NCBI GenBank assembly: GCA_949752745.1
Contig: OX457028.1
Coordinates: 21,498,352-21,562,351, forward strand
Reading direction: 5' to 3'
From: Protula sp. h YS-2021
Lineage: Eukaryota > Annelida > Polychaeta > Sabellida > Serpulidae
Length of the DNA stretch: 64,000 nt
The translations under genes and the position numbers were made by a program. Each line of letters starts with the position of its first letter. The stretch's first letter is position 1. Below the pieces are notes generated by a model. It saw nothing but the letters and a program-made list of their open reading frames with translations. It did not search any database and was not told the DNA's origin. Shown piece by piece: positions 21,452 through 31,654 of this stretch.

Positions 21452-24400
21452 TAATAAAAATAATGAGAAGTAGAAGAAGACTATAAACAAACATAGAAAT
21501 AGTAATAATGGTAATTAAATACACGAATAAAAAAGCTATGTTAACAGAACAATAACACCTTAATAATAACAAGACATCAATAAAGTAACACTAATAATAA
21601 TAATGAGAAGTAGAAGAAGAATTATAAAAAATGTAGAAATAGTAATAATGGTAAATAAATACATGAATAAGAAAGCAACAACAACAGAATAATATCAGAG
21701 CAATAATAACACGACATCAATAAAGTATTAACATGAATAATAATAATAATTATAGCAGCTAAGTAATAGTAAGTATACATGAATTATATAAGTAAAAGTT
21801 AATATTGACTAATACAGAAAGTTAAAGAAGATATGAACTAATACAGAAATAAGCAAAGAATCGTAAAATAAATAAAATGACAAATAATAAAGGAATAAAC
21901 CAAATATCAGTAATAAATATCCAATAAGACAAATCAATGTTACAACACCGCAACTACAAGAAAAGTAACAGCATTAATTTAAAAATAACAACAAATAAGA
22001 ATAATAAAATATCAAGTAATAACAGAAAACAATAGCAGAAATAACGAAAATAACAATAATAATGACAAAACAATATAGAAATAACAATAATTATTAAAAT
22101 AACATTAATAGTAATAACAGAAAGAAATAATGAAAATAGTATACAAATCCTTCATGAAAAAAACATAGTAATAACAAAACAACTCTAAAAAAATTAAATA
22201 CACTAGCATACCAATAATAGAAAGAAAGGGCACTTGTTTAAGAAGAAGAAGAAGAATAACAAGAATATCAACTAAAGCAGTAATGATAATAGAAATGAAC
22301 TACTACACAAATAATAATGGTCATACATGACAGGCAAAAAAACAAGTGAATAAGCAATAACAAGAAATTACCATTGCTGAATTAAAAGAAATGATAAGTA
22401 ATATATATATATAGTAAAATAATAATACACGAGCCAGTAATAGTAATGTTAAATAGAGAAATAAGTGAAAGCAATAAAATAAACTAAAGCAAAGCAGTAA
22501 GACAAAGCAGTAAGCCAAATAAACAATTAATGAAAGTAAAAAATAACAAACGAATGTATAAATTCTAATAATGATAACAGCCAATAAATGCAATCCATAA
22601 TATAACAAAAAGATCAACAACAACAACAACAACAAAAATAAAAGTAATTATAACAGAAATAATGAAAAATAACACCAACTAACAATAATGAAAGTAAGAA
22701 TAACAAATAATAATACAAAACAACACAAGAAATAACGAAAATAACAAGATCAATTATTATATTAAAAGCAATAGTTATAATAATAACCGCAAAAAATAAT
22801 AACTCTAAAGCAACATTAATAAGAAACAATGCATATTATACAGAAATAAATGCAAGAAGAAGGAGGAGGAGAAGGAGGAGGAGGAGGGGGAGGAGGAGGA
22901 GAAGAAGAAGAAGAAGAAGAAGAAGAAGAAGAAGAAGAAGAAGAAGAAGAGGCGAAAACTAAATTACATAAAAGTAAAAGAAATAATAGTAATGATAGAA
23001 ATGAATCAAATCAAAAACAGAAATAATAAACAAATGAACAAAATAATAATAGTATAATGAATGAATAGAAACAATAATGATAATGAAAATAAAAGTATAC
23101 TAATGCAGAATTAACAGCAATGATAGATAATAAATAGAAACACTAGCAATACCAGAATGAATATCAACAACAGCAATAGTAAAAACAACAATAAATAACA
23201 TTAACAGTATCAATAATAAGTAAATAACATTAACAACAGTGTCAATAATAAGTAATATACGGAAGCAATAATAAGAAAAGCATAATACATAATAACAGTA
23301 GGTTTAGTGAAAATACTATATAAAACTTTATGAAATTAAATACAAACAGCAATATTTATAATGATAGCAAAAATAATGACTATAAAAATAATCCTAATAG
23401 TAAATAGCAATACTGCTAATAATAATACAAAGAAAGCAAACCCTAGTACATCAACTACAACGGAACATCAATGAGGTAATGAAAATAATAGTAAAACAGT
23501 AACTATATAACTGTCAAGAATATATGGGTAGGAATAAAAATAATAAGAGCAAATAATAATTACAATAATCGTTGTAAAACCAGAACAGTAATAACAACAA
23601 CTACAAGAGTAACAGTTATAGCTAAAATAATATCAATAATAATAAAAAACTGCAATAATAATAATAATAATAATAATAATAGCCGCACAAGCAGTAATAT
23701 TTAATGACAAAAGCCACACAAAGAATAAAATAATATATAAGACCTTTGTGAAATTAAGTTAAATCAGTCATAGTTATAACAACAACATACTTATTCTGAC
23801 AACAAAAGGAATGTCAAAACACGTACAATAATAAGCAATAAGAAAAGCGGTAAGAACATATATATATATATATAATAGCCTTTCGTGAAATTAATTAAAA
23901 CAGTAGTAGATATAATCAGAACAAAAAGAGTAACAAGCACGTAAATAACAAGCAATAATAAAACCAGTAAAAAGGAAAGAATAATATGTCAGCTCTTTGT
24001 GAAAATATACAGTGTCAGTTATAACGCTAACAATAAAGTTAATAATCAATAACAACAGAAAGAAAGCAAAACTGTAACACAATAACAACAACACAAAGAC
24101 CACAATGAAAATAACAGTAAACAGTAACAAGAAAACTTAAAAAAAAACATAATCATATGAATAAAAAATAATAACCGTAAATAATAACTACATTATTAAC
24201 AACTGTAGTAAACTAAGAACAGTAATAACAATAAGTACAATAATAACTAATAACAAACAAAAAAACCAAAGTAAGAAAATAAACATAATATATAAGCCCT
24301 TTGTGAACTTAAATCAAATCAGTGATAGTTACATTATCAACTAAAAATAAAATAAAACATACACAATAACAAGGATTTACAAAGAAAAAATAGCATACAA

Positions 24401-25755
24401 GTCCTTTTTGAAATTAAATAAACCAGTAATACTTGTCATGATAAGAATAAAAATTAATAATCATACCAATAACAATAATAATAAAAGAAAGAAAGCACAA
24501 GAACAATATAACAATCACATTGAAAGAAAATAATAGCAAAAATAGTAACGACAGAACTAGCAAGAACATACTAATAGTAACTGAAAAACTAGCAATAACA
24601 AATGTAAAAATAACAACAATTTGAGTAATAGCAACTAATAGCAGATATAACTAATACGAAAATGAAAACAGTGTATTTATATGAACGCAACAGGCTCAAA
24701 AAGTCTTCCTTAAACCAGATAAAACAGTAATACTTATATTAATAGCAATAAACATTAATAACCATATACATAGTAACAATAACAAAAAGAAAACAAACAT
24801 GCAGCATAATAATAAAAGTGAGAGAAAATAATAGTAAAAAAAAGTAGCATCAGAACAAACAAGAACATACTTGCAATGACACCAAAACTCACATTAACTA
24901 TCAACAACAATAACAATCATAATACAAAAACTACAAATGACAATAATAACTACATAATTAATAGTAATTAGAAATGACGGTATAAAATAAACAAATACAA
25001 GGATAATAATTGTGATAAATATTAGCAAAGGAATGAATTAAAGTAAATAAAAACAATAAAAACATCAACTCCAATAACAATACCAATAAACCAAAATATA
25101 CAGAAATATTAGTAAAGATACATAATACATGTATGAAGACAACAGAAATGTGCCAATACAGAAATAATAACAGTGATACATAAATAGATAAAAGTACTAA
25201 TAAATCAAAATCTACAGCAACAGAAGAAGAATCAATGTTAATTATAACCGTAACAATGGCAAATAATGCCAGAAAGAAGTTAAACGGTTAATGTCATTAA
25301 ATAAAAACAGTAATCATTATAATAATTGCAATAATACCCCTGACTTATTGGTATAATTAATAAGAATACGAATTATATCAGAAATCTAAACATTCCAGAA
25401 ACATCTACAACATAATGACAATAATTAAAGTAATAAAAATAAAAGTAACTGGGAAAATAACAACACCACTATCTGCATGATAACAAGAGTAAAGAGAGTA
25501 ACAACTGCAAAAGTAATATAGATAATAAAAAGAATAGTAAAAAGTAATATGAATACTCGCAACAGCATACTAATAGTAAGATATGTAACTATAACAAAAA
25601 TAATGCAATCAATATCAAAAACAGTAACGACAGAACCAACAGTATCATAATAACACCCAAAAGTAAAAACCGAAAAAACAACAGTATTAATGATAGCAGT
25701 GTTAGCAGCTACAACAAAAAATAATGCCAATAGCATTGGTAGTAATACTTGCATT
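19733..25755. repeat. ~6-kb strand-asymmetric A-rich tract (left arm)
   Basis: Nearly all of this stretch is built from AAT, AAC, AGT and AAG trinucleotide-like units on + with very few C or T runs, like a decayed trinucleotide array. The long hydrophobic frames on the minus strand (e.g. 19732-20256 and 20460-20933) are by-products of TTA/TTG-rich sequence, not recognised proteins. Confidence 0.8.
22854..22952. repeat. polypurine (GAA/GGA)n tract
   Basis: About 100 bp of pure A/G: mixed GGA/GAA, then an uninterrupted (AGA)n run. The mirrored polypyrimidine copy is at about 36538-36635. Such mirror-symmetric tracts can form triplex DNA. Confidence 0.85.
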
Positions 25756-25956
25756 TCTTGAACTTCTGCCTCCATAAATTGACCTTTTCACTCCGGCGCC
25801 ATGTGGATAACTAGAGCCTCAACTGGTAATAGCATCGTTCCGGTGCTTGGTTTCGCATGCTTGTTGCATAATTACATCCCATTCGTGTACAGACATGTCA
25901 AGTAATTATTTTATTTTATTATTATTTTTGGCTGACGACAGCAATTTACCGGTAAG

Positions 25957-25963
25957 TATATAA
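25957..25963 (+). promoter_or_regulatory. TATA box before the PC4-like gene (left arm)
   Basis: TATATAA lies 45 nt before the start codon at 26008, at the edge where the A-rich tract gives way to mixed-composition coding sequence. The mirror copy is at 33533-33539. Confidence 0.55.
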
Positions 25964-26007
25964 GCACAACATTTTGGCTTTTTACTATCATTTCCCTGAC
26001 TGCCAAC

Positions 26008-27841
26008 ATGTCACAATATATTGGTTCGAAAGAGAGTTGTGACAGAAAAGAATACCAGCCGGTTGTCATAGCTAGTTCCTCATCTTTGGATAACAAGAAC
26101 TATGAAGGAGACGTAGCCTACGTTCACCTTGGGCTTGAAAAATATGCAATTTTAATTACACACAAAGGTAAGATATATTTAGTTATTCTTTCCGCAAGTA
26201 TTTTCAATAAAATGAGCAACATTTTATTATTGCACACCTATTCCATTTATATTTTCACTACTTTAACTTTTTCCATTATTTGACGGCTAATTCCATCTTG
26301 TTTATTTCAGGTGTTTCATATATGGAAATAACAGACTGCGTACAGTATTCGGATGGAGAGAAATTATACAGAAAGGCTCGCGGTGGAATTCGTTTTTCTA
26401 GACCTGCTTTTCTCCTGCTCTTGTACAAGAACAACAGGGATTTAAGTGCAGTCACCGAAAAATGTGATTCGCACAAGTCTCATTTATGTGGCAATTATTT
26501 CGCCAGATTCCTGCGCAATGCTTTCGTTGAAATTAGGCAGTGGTACAACGAAAACGACAAAGTGCTTCCTGGTTTACCGAAACAAATTCTAACTGTTCCC
26601 CAATGGCATCGATTTCGCGAAGCCATGAAATTTTTTGCTGAACATTATTTCCAAGGCTTTGAGAGTGAAGTTTGCTTGAACCAGAACCATCACCGCTTCC
26701 TAGGTTGCGCCAATTGTAAATCTTTGCTTTCAGGTACGAGGTTGTAATTATTTATTATTAACATCAATGAGTGAAACCTTGTAATATATTTTGGGTTTTT
26801 TTTTCTCAAAATAACAAAATGAGGAGACTTACCCCTAGGCAAACTTTGAATGCTTATGTACATATGTATGCACATTATACGTTTACTCTTCTCACCTATT
26901 ACATGACTATTTTTATGCTTTGACCACAAAGGCAATAAATGCAATGTCCACATCTTTCGTCATTTTATTTATTTTTAAAAAAGTGCATGAGTGGTACACT
27001 ATGTAAATATAAGTGAATCATGACATTAGTTAATGCTTCTCAGGTGTTCTTTGATCGATTAATGTAGCAAATAATTTCACTCTTCCCACCCAGTAACTTG
27101 TCTGCCATTGATAACAATAACTACGCGGTGTTACACTAAAATACCTAACCAATAGGTTTCACTGAAATTTCTGTACTTCTCCCCTTACTTTGACTTGTAG
27201 ACCATAATGTGTAGTGTGTAATTACTTTTACCTGCTACTCTCCCACTTACAGCATCACCAGTACTTAGAATTTAAATACTTTTGGCCCCTCTTTATTTTG
27301 ACCGCAAGGAGTCAATCGCACAGAAGTCATGTGATTAAGAAATTGAAAACAAATATCACCTTATCTGCGGATATATTTACTACACAAAATCAACTAGAGT
27401 TTGAAACCATGATTACTTCTCTACGAACATGACATTCTCAGGTGACTTTAATTCACTTATGTTGGGTCTTTTCTTCATGGCCACCAACGCTTAGCTTTCT
27501 TCCATTGTACCAGAGGACAAAAAGAGCTGTATTTGTTTCGGCGGCACTAAAAGTAATCATCAGTCATGGTAATTTGAATCCCCCACCCCTTTATTGACTC
27601 ACAAATTTCTACAATGTAAAACATTTCATACACTCTTCAACATTTTCCGAGCATGGGAGAAAGGATTACCCTGAAAAGGTGAAAACTCAACAAGGTTTGA
27701 AGACATGTTTTTCTTTCAGCAAATATAATCTTATGCGAGTGGTTTCAAAGTGAACAAAGAAAGAAAATGATAGAAGAGGTGGCAGACATTTTAAAACATA
27801 TTTTATTACAGGACGAAACCAACATGTCAGCGTTAGAATAA
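26008..27841 (+). CDS. tandem PC4-like ssDNA-binding-domain protein, left-arm copy
   Basis: Three exons with consensus borders: 26008-26167, 26311-26733 and 27720-27841, joining to 234 aa. Two consecutive segments resemble the transcriptional coactivator PC4/p15 fold. The first has LGLEKYAILITHKG, then YSDGEKLYRKARGGIRFS. The second has FVEIRQWYNENDKVLPG followed by LTVPQW. The layout (strand, G, IR/IT, charged loop, P/G, hydrophobic helix) is that of PC4 repeats. PC4 proteins bind single-stranded DNA and act in transcription and replication; the role here is inferred. Exon 3 is supported by a strong acceptor (TTTTTCTTTCAG), matching phase and an amphipathic helical sequence. Without splicing the second exon would read through to a stop at 26747. 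The stop overlaps AATAAA, and the NADAR start follows 26 nt later. Family assignment is by eye and moderate. Confidence 0.6.
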
Positions 27842-27867
27842 ATAAAAAGAGAAACAAAGTCAACAAC

Positions 27868-28311
27868 ATGGAGAATGTTGTATTATTTAGCGGTCACAAG
27901 GATGTTCTTTCAAACATGTTTCCAACACGACTTGAAAAGTATGGACATACGTTCAACTCGAGTGAAGCTTTGTATCAATATGAGAAAGCAGTTTTTCATC
28001 ACCATCAAGATATTGCTTCAGCTATTGTTTCATGTAGAAATGGATATGAAGCGAAACGTATTGCTAAAGTGATAAAGCCATGTCCTTTGTGGCATCCAGT
28101 GAAGAGAAGTAAAATGCAAGATGTTTTACATGTCAAATTGAATCAGTGTGTATTGTTTCGCAAAAAGTTGAAAGAATGTAAACATAAGACTTTAGTTGAA
28201 GCAACGTATGATCATTGGTGGGGAGCTGGTGTTAAACAATTGTCATCTCCTTCATATCCTGGTCAAAATATTATGGGAAAGTTGTTAGAAATTTTGTGTG
28301 AGGAGGTATAA
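27868..28311 (+). CDS. NADAR-domain protein (YbiA-like), left-arm copy
   Basis: A single-exon 147-aa frame matching the whole NADAR/DUF1768 family (bacterial YbiA, 140-190 aa). The N-terminal FSGHKDVLSNMFPTRLEKYG corresponds to the family's FLSNFYP segment. Next come the FNSSEALYQYEKAVF motif (S-x-E-x-x-Y-Q), AKRIAKVIKPCPLW, the late DHWWGAGV (W-G-x-G) and PGQNIMGKLLEILCEE (G-x-N-x-L/M-G). NADAR proteins are N-glycosidases; bacterial members have been linked to riboflavin intermediates and to removal of guanine-linked ADP-ribose. Their substrate in an animal transposon is unknown. No mitochondrial or secretory signal is seen. The start ATG is the first in frame, 26 nt after the PC4-like gene. 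Confidence 0.85.
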   Translation: MENVVLFSGHKDVLSNMFPTRLEKYGHTFNSSEALYQYEKAVFHHHQDIASAIVSCRNGYEAKRIAKVIKPCPLWHPVKRSKMQDVLHVKLNQCVLFRKKLKECKHKTLVEATYDHWWGAGVKQLSSPSYPGQNIMGKLLEILCEEV

Positions 28312-28314
28312 AAG
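28307..28314 (+). promoter_or_regulatory. TATA box overlapping the NADAR stop codon (left arm)
   Basis: TATAAAAG contains the NADAR stop TAA (28309-28311) and lies 70 nt before the next start codon. Gene-end/promoter overlap of this kind is typical of compact viral genomes. The mirror copy is at 31182-31189. Confidence 0.6.
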
Positions 28315-28383
28315 TGGTGAGACATTTATTCACCATGGTATGCAGACGTGTTTTTAACAATTATATGAACATGTAAAGCAAGT

Positions 28384-28668
28384 ATGGATGTAGAAACGTG
28401 TTTCAAGAACAAGTGCGTGGACTACATGATAAGTGAGATAGCACGTTTTGGAACTGTTGAGCACCAACTGGAACACATCAACATCTATTGGGAACTTGCT
28501 CATTTCGCGCTGAACTTGACAAACTTGCGTGAGGATTTCATTAGAGAGTGTGATAACATTGCTGCTGGAGCTGAGGAGTTTGATGTGGAAGCAGCATATC
28601 ACTTTGCTCGATTTGATGCAAGACTGTTTGATGAAGTGAGAGAGTGGTTTATCTATATTACAGTATAA
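28384..28668 (+). CDS. 94-aa protein of unknown family, left-arm copy
   Basis: A single-exon frame, predicted mostly helical and acidic, rich in Phe, Glu and Cys, ending EVREWFIYITV. I do not recognise the family. Coding status is supported by the TATA box 70 nt upstream, a non-repetitive composition unlike the flanking tract, and its position in series with two recognisable genes. It differs from the right-arm copy by one residue (SEIARF here, SELARF there). It has no signal peptide or membrane segment. Confidence 0.55.
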   Translation: MDVETCFKNKCVDYMISEIARFGTVEHQLEHINIYWELAHFALNLTNLREDFIRECDNIAAGAEEFDVEAAYHFARFDARLFDEVREWFIYITV

Positions 28669-28709
28669 TGGCAGACATTACACTGAGACAATATATTGTA
28701 CAAAAGCCT

Positions 28710-28793
28710 AATCACCTCATTCATTCAGAGACACTTTGATAAATTATTTAGGGTTAGTTTTGTATTGGTCTTAATTAAATGAATGAGGTGATT
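28710..28793. repeat. 16-bp inverted repeat after the 94-aa gene
   Basis: AATCACCTCATTCATT (28710-28725) and its exact complement AATGAATGAGGTGATT (28778-28793) are separated by 52 nt, so a stem-loop could form. The mirror copy is at 30703-30786. It may act in 3'-end formation or replication; no function is shown. Confidence 0.7.
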
Positions 28794-28941
28794 TCAAACT
28801 GCAACTTGTGTGATTTTCCCAAACTATACTGAACAAGTTGATGCCAACCAGTATCATGTAGTTCATTCAAGTGAATTCTTATTGGAAAAGCATATCGAAA
28901 AAGTTGAGTGGTTATTAAATGTAATTTATAGAAACAATTAA

Positions 28942-28947
28942 AATAAA
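28942..28947 (+). terminator. possible polyadenylation signal after the left-arm gene series
   Basis: AATAAA about 275 nt after the last stop codon of the arm; a weak call in AT-rich sequence. Confidence 0.3.
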
Positions 28948-29103
28948 ATATACACAATTAGAAATAACACACTTTAATATGAAAACACTCAATCTCACAC
29001 ATATATACAATAGTTATTATGCTATTACTTGTCTGAATTAAAGTTTGTATTCTTTCTTTTAGCTCTTTTTACTTTCTTTATTCCTCCCTTTTCTCCCACT
29101 TGA

Positions 29104-29150
29104 CCCTTTAGCGTCTATGGTGGCTATATTAGGACCACCTTGCTAAAGGG
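29104..29150. other. two-tier hairpin near the inner end of the arm
   Basis: CCCTTTAGC (29104-29112) pairs with GCTAAAGGG (29142-29150), and inside it GGTGG (29119-29123) pairs with CCACC (29135-29139). The mirror copy is at about 30346-30392. It lies 50 nt from the telomere-type repeat. Confidence 0.55.
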
Positions 29151-29199
29151 GGTAAAAAATCTAAATCATTAAAATACTAATCAGATTTAACGACGAATG

Positions 29200-29220
29200 C
29201 CTAACCCTAACCCTAACCCT
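29200..29220. repeat. interstitial telomere-type repeat (CCCTAA)3.5, left arm
   Basis: Twenty-one nt of C-strand TTAGGG repeat, oriented as CCCTAA on +. The mirror copy TTAGGG is at 30276-30296. Because the arms are inverted, both face the spacer the same way. Confidence 0.9.
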
Positions 29221-29468
29221 GCCTCCATTTTAAGGGGAAAGTATCAGATCATGTCTATGCCAATGACCATTTTACTGAGTCCGTCTAAACCCGAAAATGG
29301 AAGTTGAAGAAAGCATACTACCCAACATTCGAAGAGTTATGTCTTCAATGCATTCAAAGAGAACATTTTGCTGACAATGAGTATTCGGATATACGTATCT
29401 CAAAAGTTGACACAGCTGTGACAAAGGAAAAGAAGTGATCAGGACTGATATTTTACTCCGAGTTGACA

Positions 29469-30027
29469 GCTTAAGGATCAGACAGACCATGCTCTATGAA
29501 GATTCTGAAGCCAAAACAATATGGAGGTCTAGGGCTATGCTCAAAGGCTATTAGAAAGTTATACCTCCTTTGAAGGAGGTGATCATTGTCTCCCTTTATG
29601 AACACTACCAACCATTGGTCTTAAAACCCTTTCATATTTACCAAGACCGTGCGTATTCCAGATATATTTTGCGGCTTTGCGTTTGAGAACTTAAAATATT
29701 GAACGCTTCAGTGTTAGAACTTATAGAAAGCCACGACCACGCTTTAAAGACTGGAATCTGAACTTTTATATAGGTTAATCTTAATAACTTGAATGGCTAT
29801 TTTTAGGGTTCCGACCTCTTCAGAGTATAGTTATGACCCATGCTTAAGTCTTGTTTTCAGGGTAATTTATTCTGTATCAGAGGCTGCAGCTTTATCGTCA
29901 ACTTTATAGAGTCTTGCATAGTCTGCTCAGATTTTATCACCGTTCTAAAAAGCACTAATGCCCCTCCCACCTGTCCAATGATGCCTTTTTTGGAGTTTTC
30001 TTTTCTCGTCTCAGGTGTAGGTATAGG
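29469..30027. other. 559-bp asymmetric spacer of the palindrome
   Basis: The only part of the element without a mirror copy. No RNA gene or recognised protein was found. A right-arm minus-strand frame continues into it (see 29857-30192), so the spacer is contiguous with the right arm in origin, and the left junction is the rearranged one. Confidence 0.6.
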
Positions 30028-30192
30028 TGTCAACTCGGAGTAAAATATCAGTCCTGAACACTTCTTTTCCTTTGTCACAGCTGTGTCAACTTTTGAGATA
30101 CGTATATCCGAATACTCATTGTCAGCAAAATGTTCTCTTTGAATGCATTGAAGACATAACTCTTCGAATGTTGGGTAGTATGCTTTCTTCAA
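29857..30192 (-). pseudogene. gene remnant spanning the spacer/right-arm junction
   Basis: An open frame of about 110 codons on minus. It begins in the right arm (segment AYYPTFEELCLQCIQREH) and continues across 30028 into the spacer. No ATG start is in frame, so it would be an internal exon or a truncated gene. The left-arm equivalent carries TGA where this copy has TGT, 24 nt before the arm boundary, and is therefore broken. I do not recognise the family. Confidence 0.35.
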
Positions 30193-30275
30193 CTTCCATT
30201 TTCGGGTTTAGACGGACTCAGTAAAATGGTCATTGGCATAGACATGATCTGATACTTTCCCCTTAAAATGGAGGC

Positions 30276-30296
30276 AGGGTTAGGGTTAGGGTTAGG
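30276..30296. repeat. interstitial telomere-type repeat (TTAGGG)3.5, right arm
   Basis: Mirror of 29200-29220: AGGGTTAGGGTTAGGGTTAGG, preceded by GGAGGC. Confidence 0.9.
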
Positions 30297-30827
30297 CATT
30301 CGTCGTTAAATCTGATTAGTATTTTAATGATTTAGATTTTTTACCCCCTTTAGCAAGGTGGTCCTAATATAGCCACCATAGACGCTAAAGGGTCAAGTGG
30401 GAGAAAAGGGAGGAATAAAGAAAGTAAAAAGAGCTAAAAGAAAGAATACAAACTTTAATTCAGACAAGTAATAGCATAATAACTATTGTATATATGTGTG
30501 AGATTGAGTGTTTTCATATTAAAGTGTGTTATTTCTAATTGTGTATATTTTATTTTAATTGTTTCTATAAATTACATTTAATAACCACTCAACTTTTTCG
30601 ATATGCTTTTCCAATAAGAATTCACTTGAATGAACTACATGATACTGGTTGGCATCAACTTGTTCAGTATAGTTTGGGAAAATCACACAAGTTGCAGTTT
30701 GAAATCACCTCATTCATTTAATTAAGACCAATACAAAACTAACCCTAAATAATTTATCAAAGTGTCTCTGAATGAATGAGGTGATTAGGCTTTTGTACAA
30801 TATATTGTCTCAGTGTAATGTCTGCCA

Positions 30828-31112
30828 TTATACTGTAATATAGATAAACCACTCTCTCACTTCATCAAACAGTCTTGCATCAAATCGAGCAAAGTGATAT
30901 GCTGCTTCCACATCAAACTCCTCAGCTCCAGCAGCAATGTTATCACACTCTCTAATGAAATCCTCACGCAAGTTTGTCAAGTTCAGCGCGAAATGAGCAA
31001 GTTCCCAATAGATGTTGATGTGTTCCAGTTGGTGCTCAACAGTTCCAAAACGTGCTAGTTCACTTATCATGTAGTCCACGCACTTGTTCTTGAAACACGT
31101 TTCTACATCCAT
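30828..31112 (-). CDS. 94-aa protein of unknown family, right-arm copy
   Basis: Inverted copy of the left-arm 94-aa frame, intact, with SELARF in place of SEIARF. The conserved TATAAAAG lies upstream at 31182-31189, overlapping the NADAR stop. Same caveats as the left copy: unknown family, no signal peptide, mostly helical composition. Confidence 0.55.
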   Translation of the reverse strand: MDVETCFKNKCVDYMISELARFGTVEHQLEHINIYWELAHFALNLTNLREDFIRECDNIAAGAEEFDVEAAYHFARFDARLFDEVREWFIYITV

Positions 31113-31184
31113 ACTTGCTTTACATGTTCATATAATTGTTAAAAACACGTCTGCATACCATGGTGAATAAATGTCTCACCACTT

Positions 31185-31628
31185 TTATACCTCCTCACAC
31201 AAAATTTCTAACAACTTTCCCATAATATTTTGACCAGGATATGAAGGAGATGACAATTGTTTAACACCAGCTCCCCACCAATGATCATACGTTGCTTCAA
31301 CTAAAGTCTTATGTTTACATTCTTTCAACTTTTTGCGAAACAATACACACTGATTCAATTTGACATGTAAAACATCTTGCATTTTACTTCTCTTCACTGG
31401 ATGCCACAAAGGACATGGCTTTATCACTTTAGCAATACGTTTCGCTTCATATCCATTTCTACATGAAACAATAGCTGAAGCAATATCTTGATGGTGATGA
31501 AAAACTGCTTTCTCATATTGATACAAAGCTTCACTCGAGTTGAACGTATGTCCATACTTTTCAAGTCGTGTTGGAAACATGTTTGAAAGAACATCCTTGT
31601 GACCGCTAAATAATACAACATTCTCCAT
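31185..31628 (-). CDS. NADAR-domain protein (YbiA-like), right-arm copy
   Basis: Identical in protein sequence to the left-arm NADAR frame over 147 aa, including the SSEALYQ and DHWWGAG motifs. It reads from the outside of the element toward its centre, so the two copies converge on the spacer. An intact frame in both arms means the duplication is recent, repaired by conversion between arms, or under constraint. Confidence 0.85.
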   Translation of the reverse strand: MENVVLFSGHKDVLSNMFPTRLEKYGHTFNSSEALYQYEKAVFHHHQDIASAIVSCRNGYEAKRIAKVIKPCPLWHPVKRSKMQDVLHVKLNQCVLFRKKLKECKHKTLVEATYDHWWGAGVKQLSSPSYPGQNIMGKLLEILCEEV

Positions 31629-31654
31629 GTTGTTGACTTTGTTTCTCTTTTTAT

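Larger units (their letters stand above)
19157..29468 (+). repeat. left arm of the giant inverted repeat
   Basis: Matches the right arm in reverse complement. Paired coordinates sum to 59496 from the spacer out to about 25.4 kb, then drift to 59486, 59445 and finally 58713 at the ends. The drift reflects microsatellite length changes and a 728-bp tandem duplication present only in this arm. The inner boundary is at AGTTGACA (29461-29468). Confidence 0.95.

Noticed and set aside
26280..26747. Reading the PC4-like second exon as an independent gene ending at 26747
   Set aside because: It has no ATG with context (the frame opens inside an intron), and splice sites with matching phase join it to exons on both sides.
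29200..30296. TTAGGG repeats as a chromosome end
   Set aside because: Only 3.5 units per arm, inside a mobile element, with unique sequence on both sides.
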